From an uncultured bacterium (lineage in GTDB: Bacteria > Verrucomicrobiota > Kiritimatiellia > RFP12 > UBA1067): DNA of 59,574 bases. The notes beneath the pieces were generated by a model. That model did not search any database, was not told the DNA's origin, and saw only the letters and a list, made by a program, of their open reading frames with translations. Below are positions 17,701 through 27,200 of this stretch, in pieces. The DNA lies in the NCBI GenBank assembly GCA_902801025.1, contig CADCGZ010000046.1:1-59574 (forward strand), in the 5' to 3' direction. Both the position numbers and the translations under genes were made by a program. Positions within the stretch are counted from its first letter, which is position 1; each line of letters begins with the position of its first letter.

Positions 17701-20700
17701 TTCCTGCTCGTCGTCCCAGCTGCCCCCGAACGACGCAGTCGCGGTGATGTCGGCCTTGATCGACACGTCGCCGAAGATGCTGAGTTCGCGTCTCGCGGGG
17801 CTGTAGAGCTCCCACACGGTGAAATCCTCCCGCCGAATCGTCTTGATGACCTTCCGCCAGTAGCTCGTCAGGATGGTGCAAGAGTAGTGATAGTGCAGGT
17901 CGGGCGAGCACTCAACTTCGAACTCGATTCCCTTCTCGATCGAGCCGGAGACTTTCTTCAGCAGGTTTACGGCTGTTTCGCCGGCATTCGAAAGTTTCGC
18001 GAGCTTACGGCCACCATTCGACGAAACATTCGCCTGGACGGGCGGCTTCTCAAGCTCCGTCGCGCTTGCACTCCAGTACGACCAGTACTGCACGTAGAGG
18101 TCCGTCTCGTTGCCGTGTTCGGTCTTGAGCGTCCAGCCCGACGTCGCGTCGCCGGTCACGCCGACGATCCGGCGGAGGAACCAGTCGTCCTCCCCGTCCG
18201 CGTCCTTGTACGTGCCGGCGATGACAGAACCCGCCGCGAGCGGCACGCCCGCGGGCGAGCCTGTGAGCTTCACCCAGTCGTCGCCGACGCCGACGACGGC
18301 GAGCGTTCCGGCGTTCGTCTTGAAGTTGGCGTCGTCGGGCATATAGCCGCCGAGCACGATGGCGTTGTCCTTGTAGATCGTCTCGAGTTCGTTCGTGACC
18401 ATGATGCAGTTCTCGATCTCGAACTCGTCGCCAAGCGTTCCGTCGACATACCGCGGCTGCGTCGACACCGTGAACTCGCCGACGCTCGTGTAGTCGTGGA
18501 CGATTTCGACGGAATTCGTCTCGTAGGTCTTGCCCCCCTCGTCGCCGAAGCGCCACACGACGGACGCGATGTTGGTGTCGTTCGCGTAGCCCGTCGCCGC
18601 GAAGTAGACCGTCAGCGTCGGACGGCTCGCGTCGATCACGCCGAACGTGGTGGATGTCCTGAACGGCGTCGCGGGCTGCGACACGAGCGGGATCTCCGTC
18701 GCGTCGCCCGCGGCGAGCGACACGGATGCGTTCGCGGAATCGTACTTTCCGTCCGTCGAGATGTAGGCGACGGAATACTTGCCCGGCTCGACGCCCGCGG
18801 CCTCCCATGTGCCGTTCGTCGAGACGTCGACCTTGAGGAAGCCGCCGTCCTCCTGGTAGAAGCGCACCTCGCCGTTTTCGACCGTACCGCCCTTCCATGT
18901 CGTCACCGTGCCAAACGCGCGCACGGTCTTGCGGAGCTCGAAGTCGAGGCGACGTTCGCGCGCCGCCGTCGAGACGACGAGGTTCGTGGCGAGCTGCCCC
19001 TTGAACGACTCGTAGGGCTTCGCGAACACAGAGTACTCGCCGTCGTCGAGCCCCGTGAAGCGGTACGCGCCGTAGCCGTCCGTCCTGACGGTCTCGCCCG
19101 CCATGTCGCTCGCGCTCCTGAAGAGCGTGACGTCGCCGTACTGGACGACGGTGCCGTCGTCGCCCATCACATAGCCCGAGACGACTCCCGGCGGAATCGC
19201 CGTCGCCTCGTAGCCGTTGACGTCGGCCTGCCCCGCGACCGTGATGGCGTTAGTCGTCGCCAGCGCGTAGCCCTTGTCGGCGACGAGCGTGTAGACGCCG
19301 TCCTTCAGCTGATCGAACGAGAAGTAGCCGTCGTCGTCGGTCGTCACCACGCGCGTGAACGGCTCCGCCCCGGATCCCTGCAGCGTCAGCTTGAGCGCGG
19401 CGTTTGCGAGCGGCTCGCGCGTGCGGCTGTCGAGGAAGTGCCCCGAGACCGCCGCCGCCATCTCGCCCTTCTTGATAAGGCTCGCGAGGCCGCGTATCGT
19501 GTAGCCGTCGAACTTCAGCTTTCCGCGCAGGTTCAGTCGCGTGGCGGCGTCCGCCACCTCGTCGGACGTGTACCGCGAGTCGAGCTTGAACCTGAAGCCA
19601 CCGACCGGCTTGAACTTGAACGGCAGCCGCCCCGAGTCGCCGGGCTTGAGGACGCCCGCCGGATTCGACGCGCCGAGGCCGATGATCAGCACGCGCTGCT
19701 GCGTGAGGTTGTCGTTGTCGTCGTCATACGCGCCGAAGACCGTGTTCGTGTCGCTGTCCGCGTAGTTGATGATGAAGGTCGGCGCGTTCATCTGCGTGTC
19801 GCCCTTGTTCTCGTACACGACGTAGCCCGTGTAGACGCGGTTGTCGCGCGTACGCTCCGGCAGTTCCAGCTTCGCTTCGAGGACGGGGCCAAGCGCCTTC
19901 TTGTTGATGTACACCGCGTCCCGGAGCGTCTTGCCGTCCGCCGTCACGTCGTAGTACCGGTCTGCCGCGATGTTGTGGATGTCGAAGACAGCGTACACGT
20001 TCGCGGAGTCTACGACCGTCACGCTCTTGGCCTTGATGCCGCCGAGACGGATGTCGCTCGTCGCCGTCAGCCCCGCGCCCGTGAACGTGAAGCCCATGTC
20101 GCCCACGTTCGCCGCAATCTCGGGATAGACCGACCACAGCTGCGTCGTCAGCTTCTCGACCTTGACCGTCACCGTCGCGGAGGAAATCCCCGTGTTCTCG
20201 ATGGCGAGGTACATCGTCTCGCCCGCCGCGTGCGGCGGCACCACGAGCACGACCGTCGCCGCGTCCTGCGCGAACGACACCGCGTCGTTCATCGCAACTG
20301 TCGGCATGTGGCCGTTCGCCGCCATCGCCCGGATCGCCGCCGCGCCCGAGCCGCTGATCGTCACCACGCCGCCCTCGGCAGGGAGATCCGCCAGCTCCCA
20401 GCCCTTCGCGACGCCGGCCGGGATCGTCTCTGTCGACGAGCCGACCTTCATCGCCGGCAGCTTCACCTCAACTGCGTCCTCGGTCCAGAGAGTGTTCTTC
20501 TGCAGGTTCTGCTCGAACACGTCGCGGTTCGGGTTCACGTCGATTCCGACGAGCCATTCGCCGGCCGGCGCGGCCGGCGTCGCGACGCGCGCGGTGAACA
20601 CCGCCTCGGCGCCCGCTTCGAGCGCGTAGTTCTGCGTCACCGTGCCCGCCGTCATCGTGCCGCCGTTCGCGGCGGACTTGATGCGCACGACGTCGCGGAT

Positions 20701-23700
20701 CGACCCCTTCGCCGCCGCGTCGCCTGCGTTCTTCACCTTGTAGGAGACGGTCAGCCACTCGCCCGGGGCGACGCTCGCCGGCGAGAACGACACGCTCTCC
20801 ACCTCGAGGTTCATTAGAAGCCGCGTCGTCGAGCCGGGCACTTCGTAGATGCCGATGTCGGGATAGACGCCCTCGGCGTTCGGCGTGCCCGTGTTGCGCG
20901 CGAACTTCACGTCCATGCGCGGCTGCTCGTAGTAGTCGTACTCCGGCGCCACGTCGCCATACGCCGCGTCCACGCACGGCGACTCCGTCGAAATCCGGAA
21001 GTCCCCGTTCTCCGCGTCGAGGAAGAGCGGATCGGCCTCGATGTTTTCGACTTCGAGTTTGTAGTACTGGCTGCCGCCACTGAACTTGCTGTTCTGCCCG
21101 TCCGGGTTCCAGAGGCAGCAACGCGTGGAGTTGACACCACCGTCGCCCGAGATGCCGTATTCCGAGTTGAACGCGGCAATGCAGTTCGTTATGTACATGG
21201 ATGACGTGTGCCTCCAGAATCCGACACGGTTGCCGTATGCCACGCAATTGACAGCCGCAATGTCTTTATCGGTAGAGACAATTCCGCGGTCGCAGTCGGT
21301 AAAGACGCAGTTCTCGAGCCGTCCGCCGCCGAAGAATCCGTCCATAGCCGAATGGCTGAACTCGCAACCGTAATAATAAGAACCGTGTCCATAGTCCATC
21401 ACACACGCATGGGCATTATAGGCGTTTGCGGCGTTTCCATACAAGAACTTCGCGTATCTCGCTTCAACACTTCCCGAGCCCTGAACTTTCACGCCAGAAC
21501 ATTCGCCGGGATACGGTTCGGAGCGGTTGCCGTCGCCGTTCGTGTCGCCGCCCCACGTATCGTCCGTCGACGACGTGAACACGACGGGATTCGCCTTCGT
21601 GCCATTGATCTGGAGATGCCCTTCCACGCGCATGTCCGAGCTGCCGACAAACCAGCCGAAAAATGTTTCGGTTTGGTGCCGCTGCATTTTGACAATCGCG
21701 CCTTTCTCGATTGTCAGTGTCGCGCCCTCCCTGACGGTGCACGTGCTCTGGACTTCGTACACCCTGCCGCCGACCCATGTCGTATCGTTCGTGATGTTGC
21801 CGCCGACGATGACGCTGCGCACGACGCCCGGCTCGTCGTCCGGATCGTAAACGGCGCGGTTCAGGTCGTCCGCGACACGCTGCCATCCATATCTTCCCGC
21901 CGTCGTCTGGTACGGCCAGCGGGCGGGACGGTAGTCGGAATCGGCGCCGGGATACACCCAGCCACGGCTTCCTTCCTTGATGCGGACCTTCAGCGTCTCG
22001 GGCGTGCCCGCGAAGACATGCGGCACGTCGTTGGTCGGAGCGTGGCCGCGGAAGAACACCTTGGAGAGCGACGAGCAGCCGTCGAAGAGGTAGTCGCCGA
22101 ACTCGCGGCAGCCGCTCGGAATGGTCACGCTGCCGAGCGAGGTGCAGCCCGCGAACGCGCGATCCCAGAGCGAAACCACTTCCGTACCGATGTAAAGGTT
22201 GGTGAGCGTTGTGACGCCCTCAAACGCATTGTTCGCGACCATCCAGACATTCGATGAAATCTCGTAGGAGGCGGGTACTTCGCCCTTCACGCGCAAGAGC
22301 ACGTGGCCGAGTATGACTTCCTCGAACGCACCGGCAGGCGCAGTGTCGTACCATGGCGTTCCGGCAAAGGCGTCCGTGCGGAGAATGCGCACGTTCTCGC
22401 CGCCCGTGACGGTCGTGAGCTTCGAGCATCCCTCGAAGGCGGACGCGCCAATCGTCGTGACGGACGCCGGAAGATTGATAGTCTCAAGCGAGGCGCAGCC
22501 CTTGAATGTCGCCGCCCCGATCTCCTCGATGCCTTCCGGCAGCTCGAACGCCGCGAGGAGCGAGCAGCCCTCGAACGCGCCATCGCCGAGTGTGGAGACT
22601 TCGCCGAAGTCTGCGGTCCGAAGCGCCGTACAGCCCTTGAACGCGTTTGCGGCGATGGAAGCGGTGCCGCCGGCCGTGAAGGTGTTGAGCGCCGCGCATC
22701 CCTCAAACGCGGACGCGCCGATTGTAGCGCCGCCTGCGGCGGAAACGGTCTTCAGCGCCGTGCAGGTCTGGAAGGCGGACGCCGCAATGGTGGCCGAGCC
22801 GCCAACCGTGAGCGTCTTCAGCGCCGTGCAGCCCTTGAACGTGGTCGCGGCTATCGACGGCGAACCGCCAACGGAGACTGTCGCGAGCTTCGTGCAGCCC
22901 TCGAATGCGCTGCTGCCGAGGTTGACGGAGTTCGTCCCCTCGATTTTCAGCGAGGTGATCGCCGCCTGGTTCTTGAACACGCCGACGCCGACGCCGATCA
23001 CCTTGGCGGGCAGGACGAGCGCGGCGGGGAGCTGTCCCTTGAAGCCGGTCACGGTCGTGCCCGAAGAATCGTAGGTGAGGCGGAATGTCGCGTAGAGCGT
23101 CCCCTCGAAGGCGTCGGACGCAACCGTGACGCCGCTTTCGAGTCCGTTGACGTTGTCGAGGTTCGAGCAGTCCTTGAACGCACCCTCGCCGATGGAGACG
23201 AGCGAGTCGGGCAAGTAGACCGTCACGAGGTTCGAGGCGCCGGCAAACGCACCGTCCGCGATCACCTTCACGCCGTACGGCACGTCGACGGTCGCGGGGA
23301 CCGTGCCCTTGTAGCCCACGAGGACGCCGCACACGACGACCGGTCCATTCGCGGCGGCGTTCCAGATGCCGGAGTCGCGGAACGCGCCCGCGCCGCACTT
23401 GACGACGTTCGCGCCGCCCGTCGCCGCCTTGAGCGCCGTCACGCCCTTGAAGAGGTTGGCTGCGAACGCCGTCACAGTCGCCGGAATCTCGAGCGTCGCC
23501 GGGAGCGTCCCCGTGTAGCCCTTCAAGACGCCGTTCTCGATCGTCAGCGTATAGGCGGGCGCGTTCTCCGTCCAGTGCGCGTAGACCGTGATTGCCGCCG
23601 TGACGACCGTCGAAGCCGTCACCTGCGTGCCGCCAGACGCGGCGGTGTACCAGCCCGCGAGCGTGTAGCCCGTGCGCGTCGCGGTCGGGAGCGTGCCGAT

Positions 23701-24285
23701 AGCCTTGCCCTTCTCGACCTGGCGCGAAGATTCGGCGCTGGTGCCGCCGTTCGCGTTAAAGGTCACAGTGTACTTCGGAATGGCCGTCCAGTGCGCGTAG
23801 TACGTGACGTCCTTCGTGACAACGGTGGACGCCGTCACCTGCGTGCCGCCGGACGCGGCGGTGTACCAGCCGGCAAGCGTATAGCCAGAGCGCGTCGCCG
23901 TCGGAAGCGTGCCGACCGCCTTGCCGGACTGGACGGAGCGCGTCGCCGTGGCGCATGTGCCGCCGTTCGCGTTAAACGTGACCGTGTAGTTGACGACGAC
24001 AGGCTCGCCGCCGCCCTCCGCGTAGCAGCCCATTCCCGCCGCAAGGCACGGCGAGCTGTCCGCGAGGTGGAAGTCGCCGCCCGCCGCGTTCACGAAGAGC
24101 GGATCGGACGCGATGTTGCCGTCACCGGACGGAAGCGGCGTCGTGCAGGAGTACGTGAACTGCACGTCGTTCGTTCCGGGCTGGTAGTTGGCCGTGGAGG
24201 CGTCCGCCGTGGCGGTATTTCCCCAGACGATCGAGTGGTCCGCCGTCGAGGTGGCGTCGAGGCCACCGCCAACCATCGCGGTTAA
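14734..24285 (-). CDS. Giant multidomain surface protein, C-terminal two-thirds (after frameshift)
   Basis: 3,183 residues in the phase that continues the upstream frame after one indel. In order: the end of a beta-helix (to ~24,010); two InlB-type repeats (24,000-23,570); a long BspA-type leucine-rich repeat block (AFEGCTKL-, TFKGCTAL-like units, ~23,560-21,970); a parallel beta-helix (~21,800-20,850); a CARDB-like domain (~20,815); three carboxypeptidase-regulatory-like beta-sandwiches (~19,450-18,760); a PKD-like domain (~18,650-18,440); a DUF11-like stretch with SVDPNEMVGP (~16,790); two more InlB-type repeats (16,220-15,795); and a ~350-residue C-terminal domain. These are extracellular binding and adhesion modules. 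No LPXTG or PEP-CTERM motif is seen. Confidence 0.85.
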   Translation of the reverse strand, partial: LTAMVGGGLDATSTADHSIVWGNTATADASTANYQPGTNDVQFTYSCTTPLPSGDGNIASDPLFVNAAGGDFHLADSSPCLAAGMGCYAEGGGEPVVVNYTVTFNANGGTCATATRSVQSGKAVGTLPTATRSGYTLAGWYTAASGGTQVTASTVVTKDVTYYAHWTAIPKYTVTFNANGGTSAESSRQVEKGKAIGTLPTATRTGYTLAGWYTAASGGTQVTASTVVTAAITVYAHWTENAPAYTLTIENGVLKGYTGTLPATLEIPATVTAFAANLFKGVTALKAATGGANVVKCGAGAFRDSGIWNAAANGPVVVCGVLVGYKGTVPATVDVPYGVKVIADGAFAGASNLVTVYLPDSLVSIGEGAFKDCSNLDNVNGLESGVTVASDAFEGTLYATFRLTYDSSGTTVTGFKGQLPAALVLPAKVIGVGVGVFKNQAAITSLKIEGTNSVNLGSSAFEGCTKLATVSVGGSPSIAATTFKGCTALKTLTVGGSATIAASAFQTCTALKTVSAAGGATIGASAFEGCAALNTFTAGGTASIAANAFKGCTALRTADFGEVSTLGDGAFEGCSLLAAFELPEGIEEIGAATFKGCASLETINLPASVTTIGASAFEGCSKLTTVTGGENVRILRTDAFAGTPWYDTAPAGAFEEVILGHVLLRVKGEVPASYEISSNVWMVANNAFEGVTTLTNLYIGTEVVSLWDRAFAGCTSLGSVTIPSGCREFGDYLFDGCSSLSKVFFRGHAPTNDVPHVFAGTPETLKVRIKEGSRGWVYPGADSDYRPARWPYQTTAGRYGWQRVADDLNRAVYDPDDEPGVVRSVIVGGNITNDTTWVGGRVYEVQSTCTVREGATLTIEKGAIVKMQRHQTETFFGWFVGSSDMRVEGHLQINGTKANPVVFTSSTDDTWGGDTNGDGNRSEPYPGECSGVKVQGSGSVEARYAKFLYGNAANAYNAHACVMDYGHGSYYYGCEFSHSAMDGFFGGGRLENCVFTDCDRGIVSTDKDIAAVNCVAYGNRVGFWRHTSSMYITNCIAAFNSEYGISGDGGVNSTRCCLWNPDGQNSKFSGGSQYYKLEVENIEADPLFLDAENGDFRISTESPCVDAAYGDVAPEYDYYEQPRMDVKFARNTGTPNAEGVYPDIGIYEVPGSTTRLLMNLEVESVSFSPASVAPGEWLTVSYKVKNAGDAAAKGSIRDVVRIKSAANGGTMTAGTVTQNYALEAGAEAVFTARVATPAAPAGEWLVGIDVNPNRDVFEQNLQKNTLWTEDAVEVKLPAMKVGSSTETIPAGVAKGWELADLPAEGGVVTISGSGAAAIRAMAANGHMPTVAMNDAVSFAQDAATVVLVVPPHAAGETMYLAIENTGISSATVTVKVEKLTTQLWSVYPEIAANVGDMGFTFTGAGLTATSDIRLGGIKAKSVTVVDSANVYAVFDIHNIAADRYYDVTADGKTLRDAVYINKKALGPVLEAKLELPERTRDNRVYTGYVVYENKGDTQMNAPTFIINYADSDTNTVFGAYDDDNDNLTQQRVLIIGLGASNPAGVLKPGDSGRLPFKFKPVGGFRFKLDSRYTSDEVADAATRLNLRGKLKFDGYTIRGLASLIKKGEMAAAVSGHFLDSRTREPLANAALKLTLQGSGAEPFTRVVTTDDDGYFSFDQLKDGVYTLVADKGYALATTNAITVAGQADVNGYEATAIPPGVVSGYVMGDDGTVVQYGDVTLFRSASDMAGETVRTDGYGAYRFTGLDDGEYSVFAKPYESFKGQLATNLVVSTAARERRLDFELRKTVRAFGTVTTWKGGTVENGEVRFYQEDGGFLKVDVSTNGTWEAAGVEPGKYSVAYISTDGKYDSANASVSLAAGDATEIPLVSQPATPFRTSTTFGVIDASRPTLTVYFAATGYANDTNIASVVWRFGDEGGKTYETNSVEIVHDYTSVGEFTVSTQPRYVDGTLGDEFEIENCIMVTNELETIYKDNAIVLGGYMPDDANFKTNAGTLAVVGVGDDWVKLTGSPAGVPLAAGSVIAGTYKDADGEDDWFLRRIVGVTGDATSGWTLKTEHGNETDLYVQYWSYWSASATELEKPPVQANVSSNGGRKLAKLSNAGETAVNLLKKVSGSIEKGIEFEVECSPDLHYHYSCTILTSYWRKVIKTIRREDFTVWELYSPARRELSIFGDVSIKADITATASFGGSWDDEQEYDLVPTAYKTIPSAAKAYPYFKIGYAASGSIEGSVTASAEIKGYLDIGFVKEDEKDIVWHKSKPFTGDVDISFDAQEGIDANIKLEASVSAGLGVKVKAFEVVTAKADVTFNAKASVECPKNSPSKAGVSIGYDTNVSMNFIDLTWLNKNWKVGMDWTIEGLTLWSQEWISAKPKFIYRQPHAKEWPARITVTDRSERGTYADARGRTFPIPIRSVHWDYGQGQTFDYSQAQIDSGEYKKHRIIEFPGDQDEGEYTVSLNVQGGLAPSLWPYQKKIKIKKPEEDEREEQTKIFKDEWFGEHVSTQKSVDPNEMVGPEGNGPERYVKPGEWMTYTVYFENKAEAGVAAQEVFVDNPLSEHLDWSTFEMGEVSVAGQIDYGLVGAVSGVSEMWQENGLYKTRTTVDYDSTAGVISWYMRVVDPAKTDGEQWPDDPDVGILQPNVAPPEGEGYITYRVRVLENAPGNAVIDNSASIVFDYNLPIVTDPAWWNTVYETESIPVTIDGVTTNMTFVVGEPYGELPTPKAKPGYTFDGWWTGANGTGRRVTPETIVQSGDRLYANWVKDADPEPVWTVTFDANGGTLDGAATVNVTNGQSIGEMPVAVREHYSFVGWFTAKSGGEQVIGSQAITSDLALYAHWGAEPYLYEEPPASVAPTAAAAEYNGYLVDAAGALKGTIQVKVGKPNKKTGLAAVKATVVPAVGKKVSLKGAEKGKAAISADGPTEIALTGGEACTVVLGESALAGSYGAYAIKGSRNFFSSKNKAEQSMANALVDKWIGAVNAVWSDGSISVAVAKKGKTKSTVLLSDGTKGTANGVLLVGEEWCCIPIVVTKKVSLSVIFWLPYDGGDVLVTGLDGAIVGRPGNLASGTKFYVDRDDALWSQISGKVLTDYLPDQMSVGQNKGRWTFPKAGKLSMKKGVLDDSKAGENPSGLKLTFKSKDGSFSGSFKVYAEQSGKLKSTTVNVTGMVLNGKGYGTATIKKVGSMDITIE
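23570..24000 (-). repeat. Tandem InlB-repeat coding units, 216-base period
   Basis: Two adjacent copies, with matching positions 216 bases (72 codons) apart, encode near-identical VTFNANGGT...GWYTAASGGTQVTAS...AHW modules. The DNA is also closely similar, so the duplication is recent or under gene conversion. Confidence 0.85.
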
Positions 24286-27200
24286 ACCGTGCAGCGTTCG
24301 AGTGTGGAGCGGTAGACGACGCCGGTTTCGCCGGACGTGTTGCCGTAGATGAGACTGTTGACGACTTTGCAGAAGCCGACGGCCGCGCCGTGGCGAAGCG
24401 CCGTGTTGCCGTAGATCTGGCAGTTCTCGACGTTCGCGCCGTAGATCGTGCAGCGCCAGCTCTTGCAGCCCGTGACGACGCAGTCCTTCAGGTTGACGCC
24501 ATAGGACGCCGTGCCGGCATAATCCTCGTCCCCACCGTTGCGCAGGGTGAAGCCGACGAAGGTGAAGTTCTTCGAGCAGTGGTAGTCGTCCACGCAGATG
24601 TTGGTGCTGCCGCCGTCGATGATCGTCTCCGCCGCGCTTCCCGTCGCGCAGAACGTCACGGGGTCGGGCATCCCGCCGCCCCACACGCGAACCGGCGCGT
24701 AGGTGCCGGGCGCGACGAACACTGTTTCGCCTCCGCTGATCCACCCTTCCGCCTGCTGGAGGGTCTTGAACGGCGACTCGGCCGTTCCCGTGCCGTTCGT
24801 CGTGCCGTTGACGGCGTCGACGTAGAGCTTCTGAGCTACGGAGACTTCCCACTCGGCGTAGACCTGTCCGTTGGTCCAGAGCGCGTCGGCCACTTCGCAG
24901 ACGAGCGAATGTCTCCCGCGGTCGGCGTCGGTCGGGGCGTAGGTCCAGTTCGCCCCGGCGGTCGAGACGAGCGCGTCGTCGAGATACCAGCTGTAGCTGA
25001 GCGCCGCGCTTTCGGGGTCGTGCGCCGTAACCGTGAACTCCTGGCTGTCGCCCGCGAGGACGAGCACCTCGTCCGCGTCAGGCGTGACCGCGTCGATGAC
25101 GGGACGCTTGTTCGCGTTCGCGTTCACGGTGAGCGCAAAGGTCTTCCAGGCGGCATCGCCGTTGTCGGCGTCCGTCACGAGCACCGAGACCAGATACTCG
25201 CCCGCGTCGTCCTCGATTCCAGAGAGAAGCCCGCCCTCCGAGAGCGCGAGGTGGCTTTCGTTCGGGAGGCACGTGATGAGGACGTCGTCCATGTTGGAGA
25301 AGTCCTCGCGTACGCGGAGGATTTCCACGGCGGATTCGTCCGAACCGTTGGAGTAGGCTATGTAGCCGCCGCCACGGCAGCTGCCGTAGGAGAGGCGCAC
25401 GGTGTTGTCAGGGTAGAGCGTCGCGGAGAACTCGGCGAGGTAGCCGTCGCTCTTGCCCTTCCATGAAATCTTCACGTAGTCGGACTGCGAATCGACGCGG
25501 ATTTCCGAGATGGTCGTGTAGTCGCCCCAGCCGGAGACGCCTTCGAGGACGGCGATCTTCGGCGTTTCGTCGATGGCGGAGTAGGACCACGAGAGGGAAT
25601 TGCCGGTGTCGCCAAAGGCGATTGCGCCGTGCTCCGAAAGGCGGATTACATCGTAGGGCGTGCCGAACCACGTGAACGTGAACGGCAGTTCGATGATCGG
25701 GTTGTGCTGGTAGGATTTGTCCTTCGTCGGCCAGTCGTCGTCCACGAGAACGCCCGTCGCAGCGGCGAATGTGTTCGTCTCGCGCGTCACGAAGGCGTAC
25801 GGCAGGCTCCACGTCGCCGCACCGACATTGCCGGAACATTCGAGCTGCACCGAATACGGGACGGCCTCGGTCGCGGCGGGAAACGACGCGGTTTCGATCT
25901 TGAGGTCTGCGTAGGACGTCACGGCGATGGGTCCGCACTTCTCCGATTCGTCATACTGCGAGTTCCAGGCGGAAATCCAATAGAAGTAGTCCGTGCCGCC
26001 CGTCGTGGCGAGGTCGAGGTAGTTCGTGGCGGTCGTGGAGCCGAGGAGCGTCGCGGCGGCGGGATCGTCCGTCGTGCCGCGGTAGATGCGGTATTGGGCC
26101 GCATTCGGCACGGCCTCCCACGCGAACGGAATGCCTTTCGCGGCCTTGGCGCTCGTACCGGTCGCGACAGGCGCGGCCGGCGCGCCGGTGACGATACCGC
26201 CCTCGTAGCAGCCGTAGTCGACCGCGGCGCCGCGGACGCGGCGGTCGCCCGCGAGATCGAGCGCACCCGCGTAGGAGACCTGCGGCACGTTCTCGCCCGC
26301 GTCGATGGCGGGCGAGCCTGCGGTCAGGCGGTAATCGCCGTTTGCCGCATCGATGAACCACGGATCGACGCCGATGAGGTTCGATTCGGCGACGATGTTC
26401 GTCGAAATCGAGTTATTGAACTTCTCATTGTAGCAATTGTCGATTTGGCGATTCCCATTGCTATAGACGATACAGTTCTTGAGGTAGCTGCCATACGCGC
26501 CACCCGGGCAATCGCTAGAGCCGCTCGTGGTATTGTTCGCAATCGTCGAGTTGTAGACTTTGCAACTTTTCACGCCGGCCGCGTAGCCGCCATATATGTG
26601 GTTCGTCTGCACGTTGTTCGCGATGAGCGAGCTGATGATGGTCGCGTTGCAGACGCCGCCCGCGTAGCAGTTGGAGAAGGAGCGCGAGGCGCAGTTCGAG
26701 ACGACGCAGTTCTCGATCGTGCCGCCGTAGACGCCGCCCGCGTAGTTCTTCGCCGAGCCGTTGATGACGGAGGCGTTCTTGAGCGTCATGTTCGAGCCGA
26801 GGACGACGCAGGTGTTCGTGAAGCCGCCGTCGATCACGGTCCTGCCCGCGCCAGCGCCGAGGAGCGTGAGCTTGAGGGAGCCGGTGAGCGCGAACGGCTC
26901 GTAGGAGCCTTCCGCGAGGCGGATCGTTTCGCCATCGAGCGCAAGCGCGGCGGCTGCGGCGATGGTTTTCTTCGGCGCGGCGGCGGAGCCGTCGCCCGTG
27001 TCGTCCGCCTCCGTCGGGTTCACATAAAACTCCTTCACCTCGAACACGGCCTCGACTTCCATGTCGGCCGTGATGTCGTTAAGCGTCAAGGTTGGCGTCG
27101 TCGCACCCTCCTCGCCGTTCACAATCCAGTTCTTGAACACGCGGTTCGTGACGGCTGTGGCAGTAACGGTGACGCTGCCGCCGGAAGCGACGATATGCGT

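Noticed and set aside
15793..20817. A very long plus-strand open frame (about 1,670 codons) opposite the giant gene
   Set aside because: It is Arg/Val/Asp/His-rich, has no domain pattern, and arises because GC-rich codons on the true strand rarely create stops in this frame. The minus strand encodes clear domains.
24270..24300. Programmed ribosomal frameshift in the giant gene
   Set aside because: No canonical slippery heptamer and no evident downstream pseudoknot; an indel is simpler.
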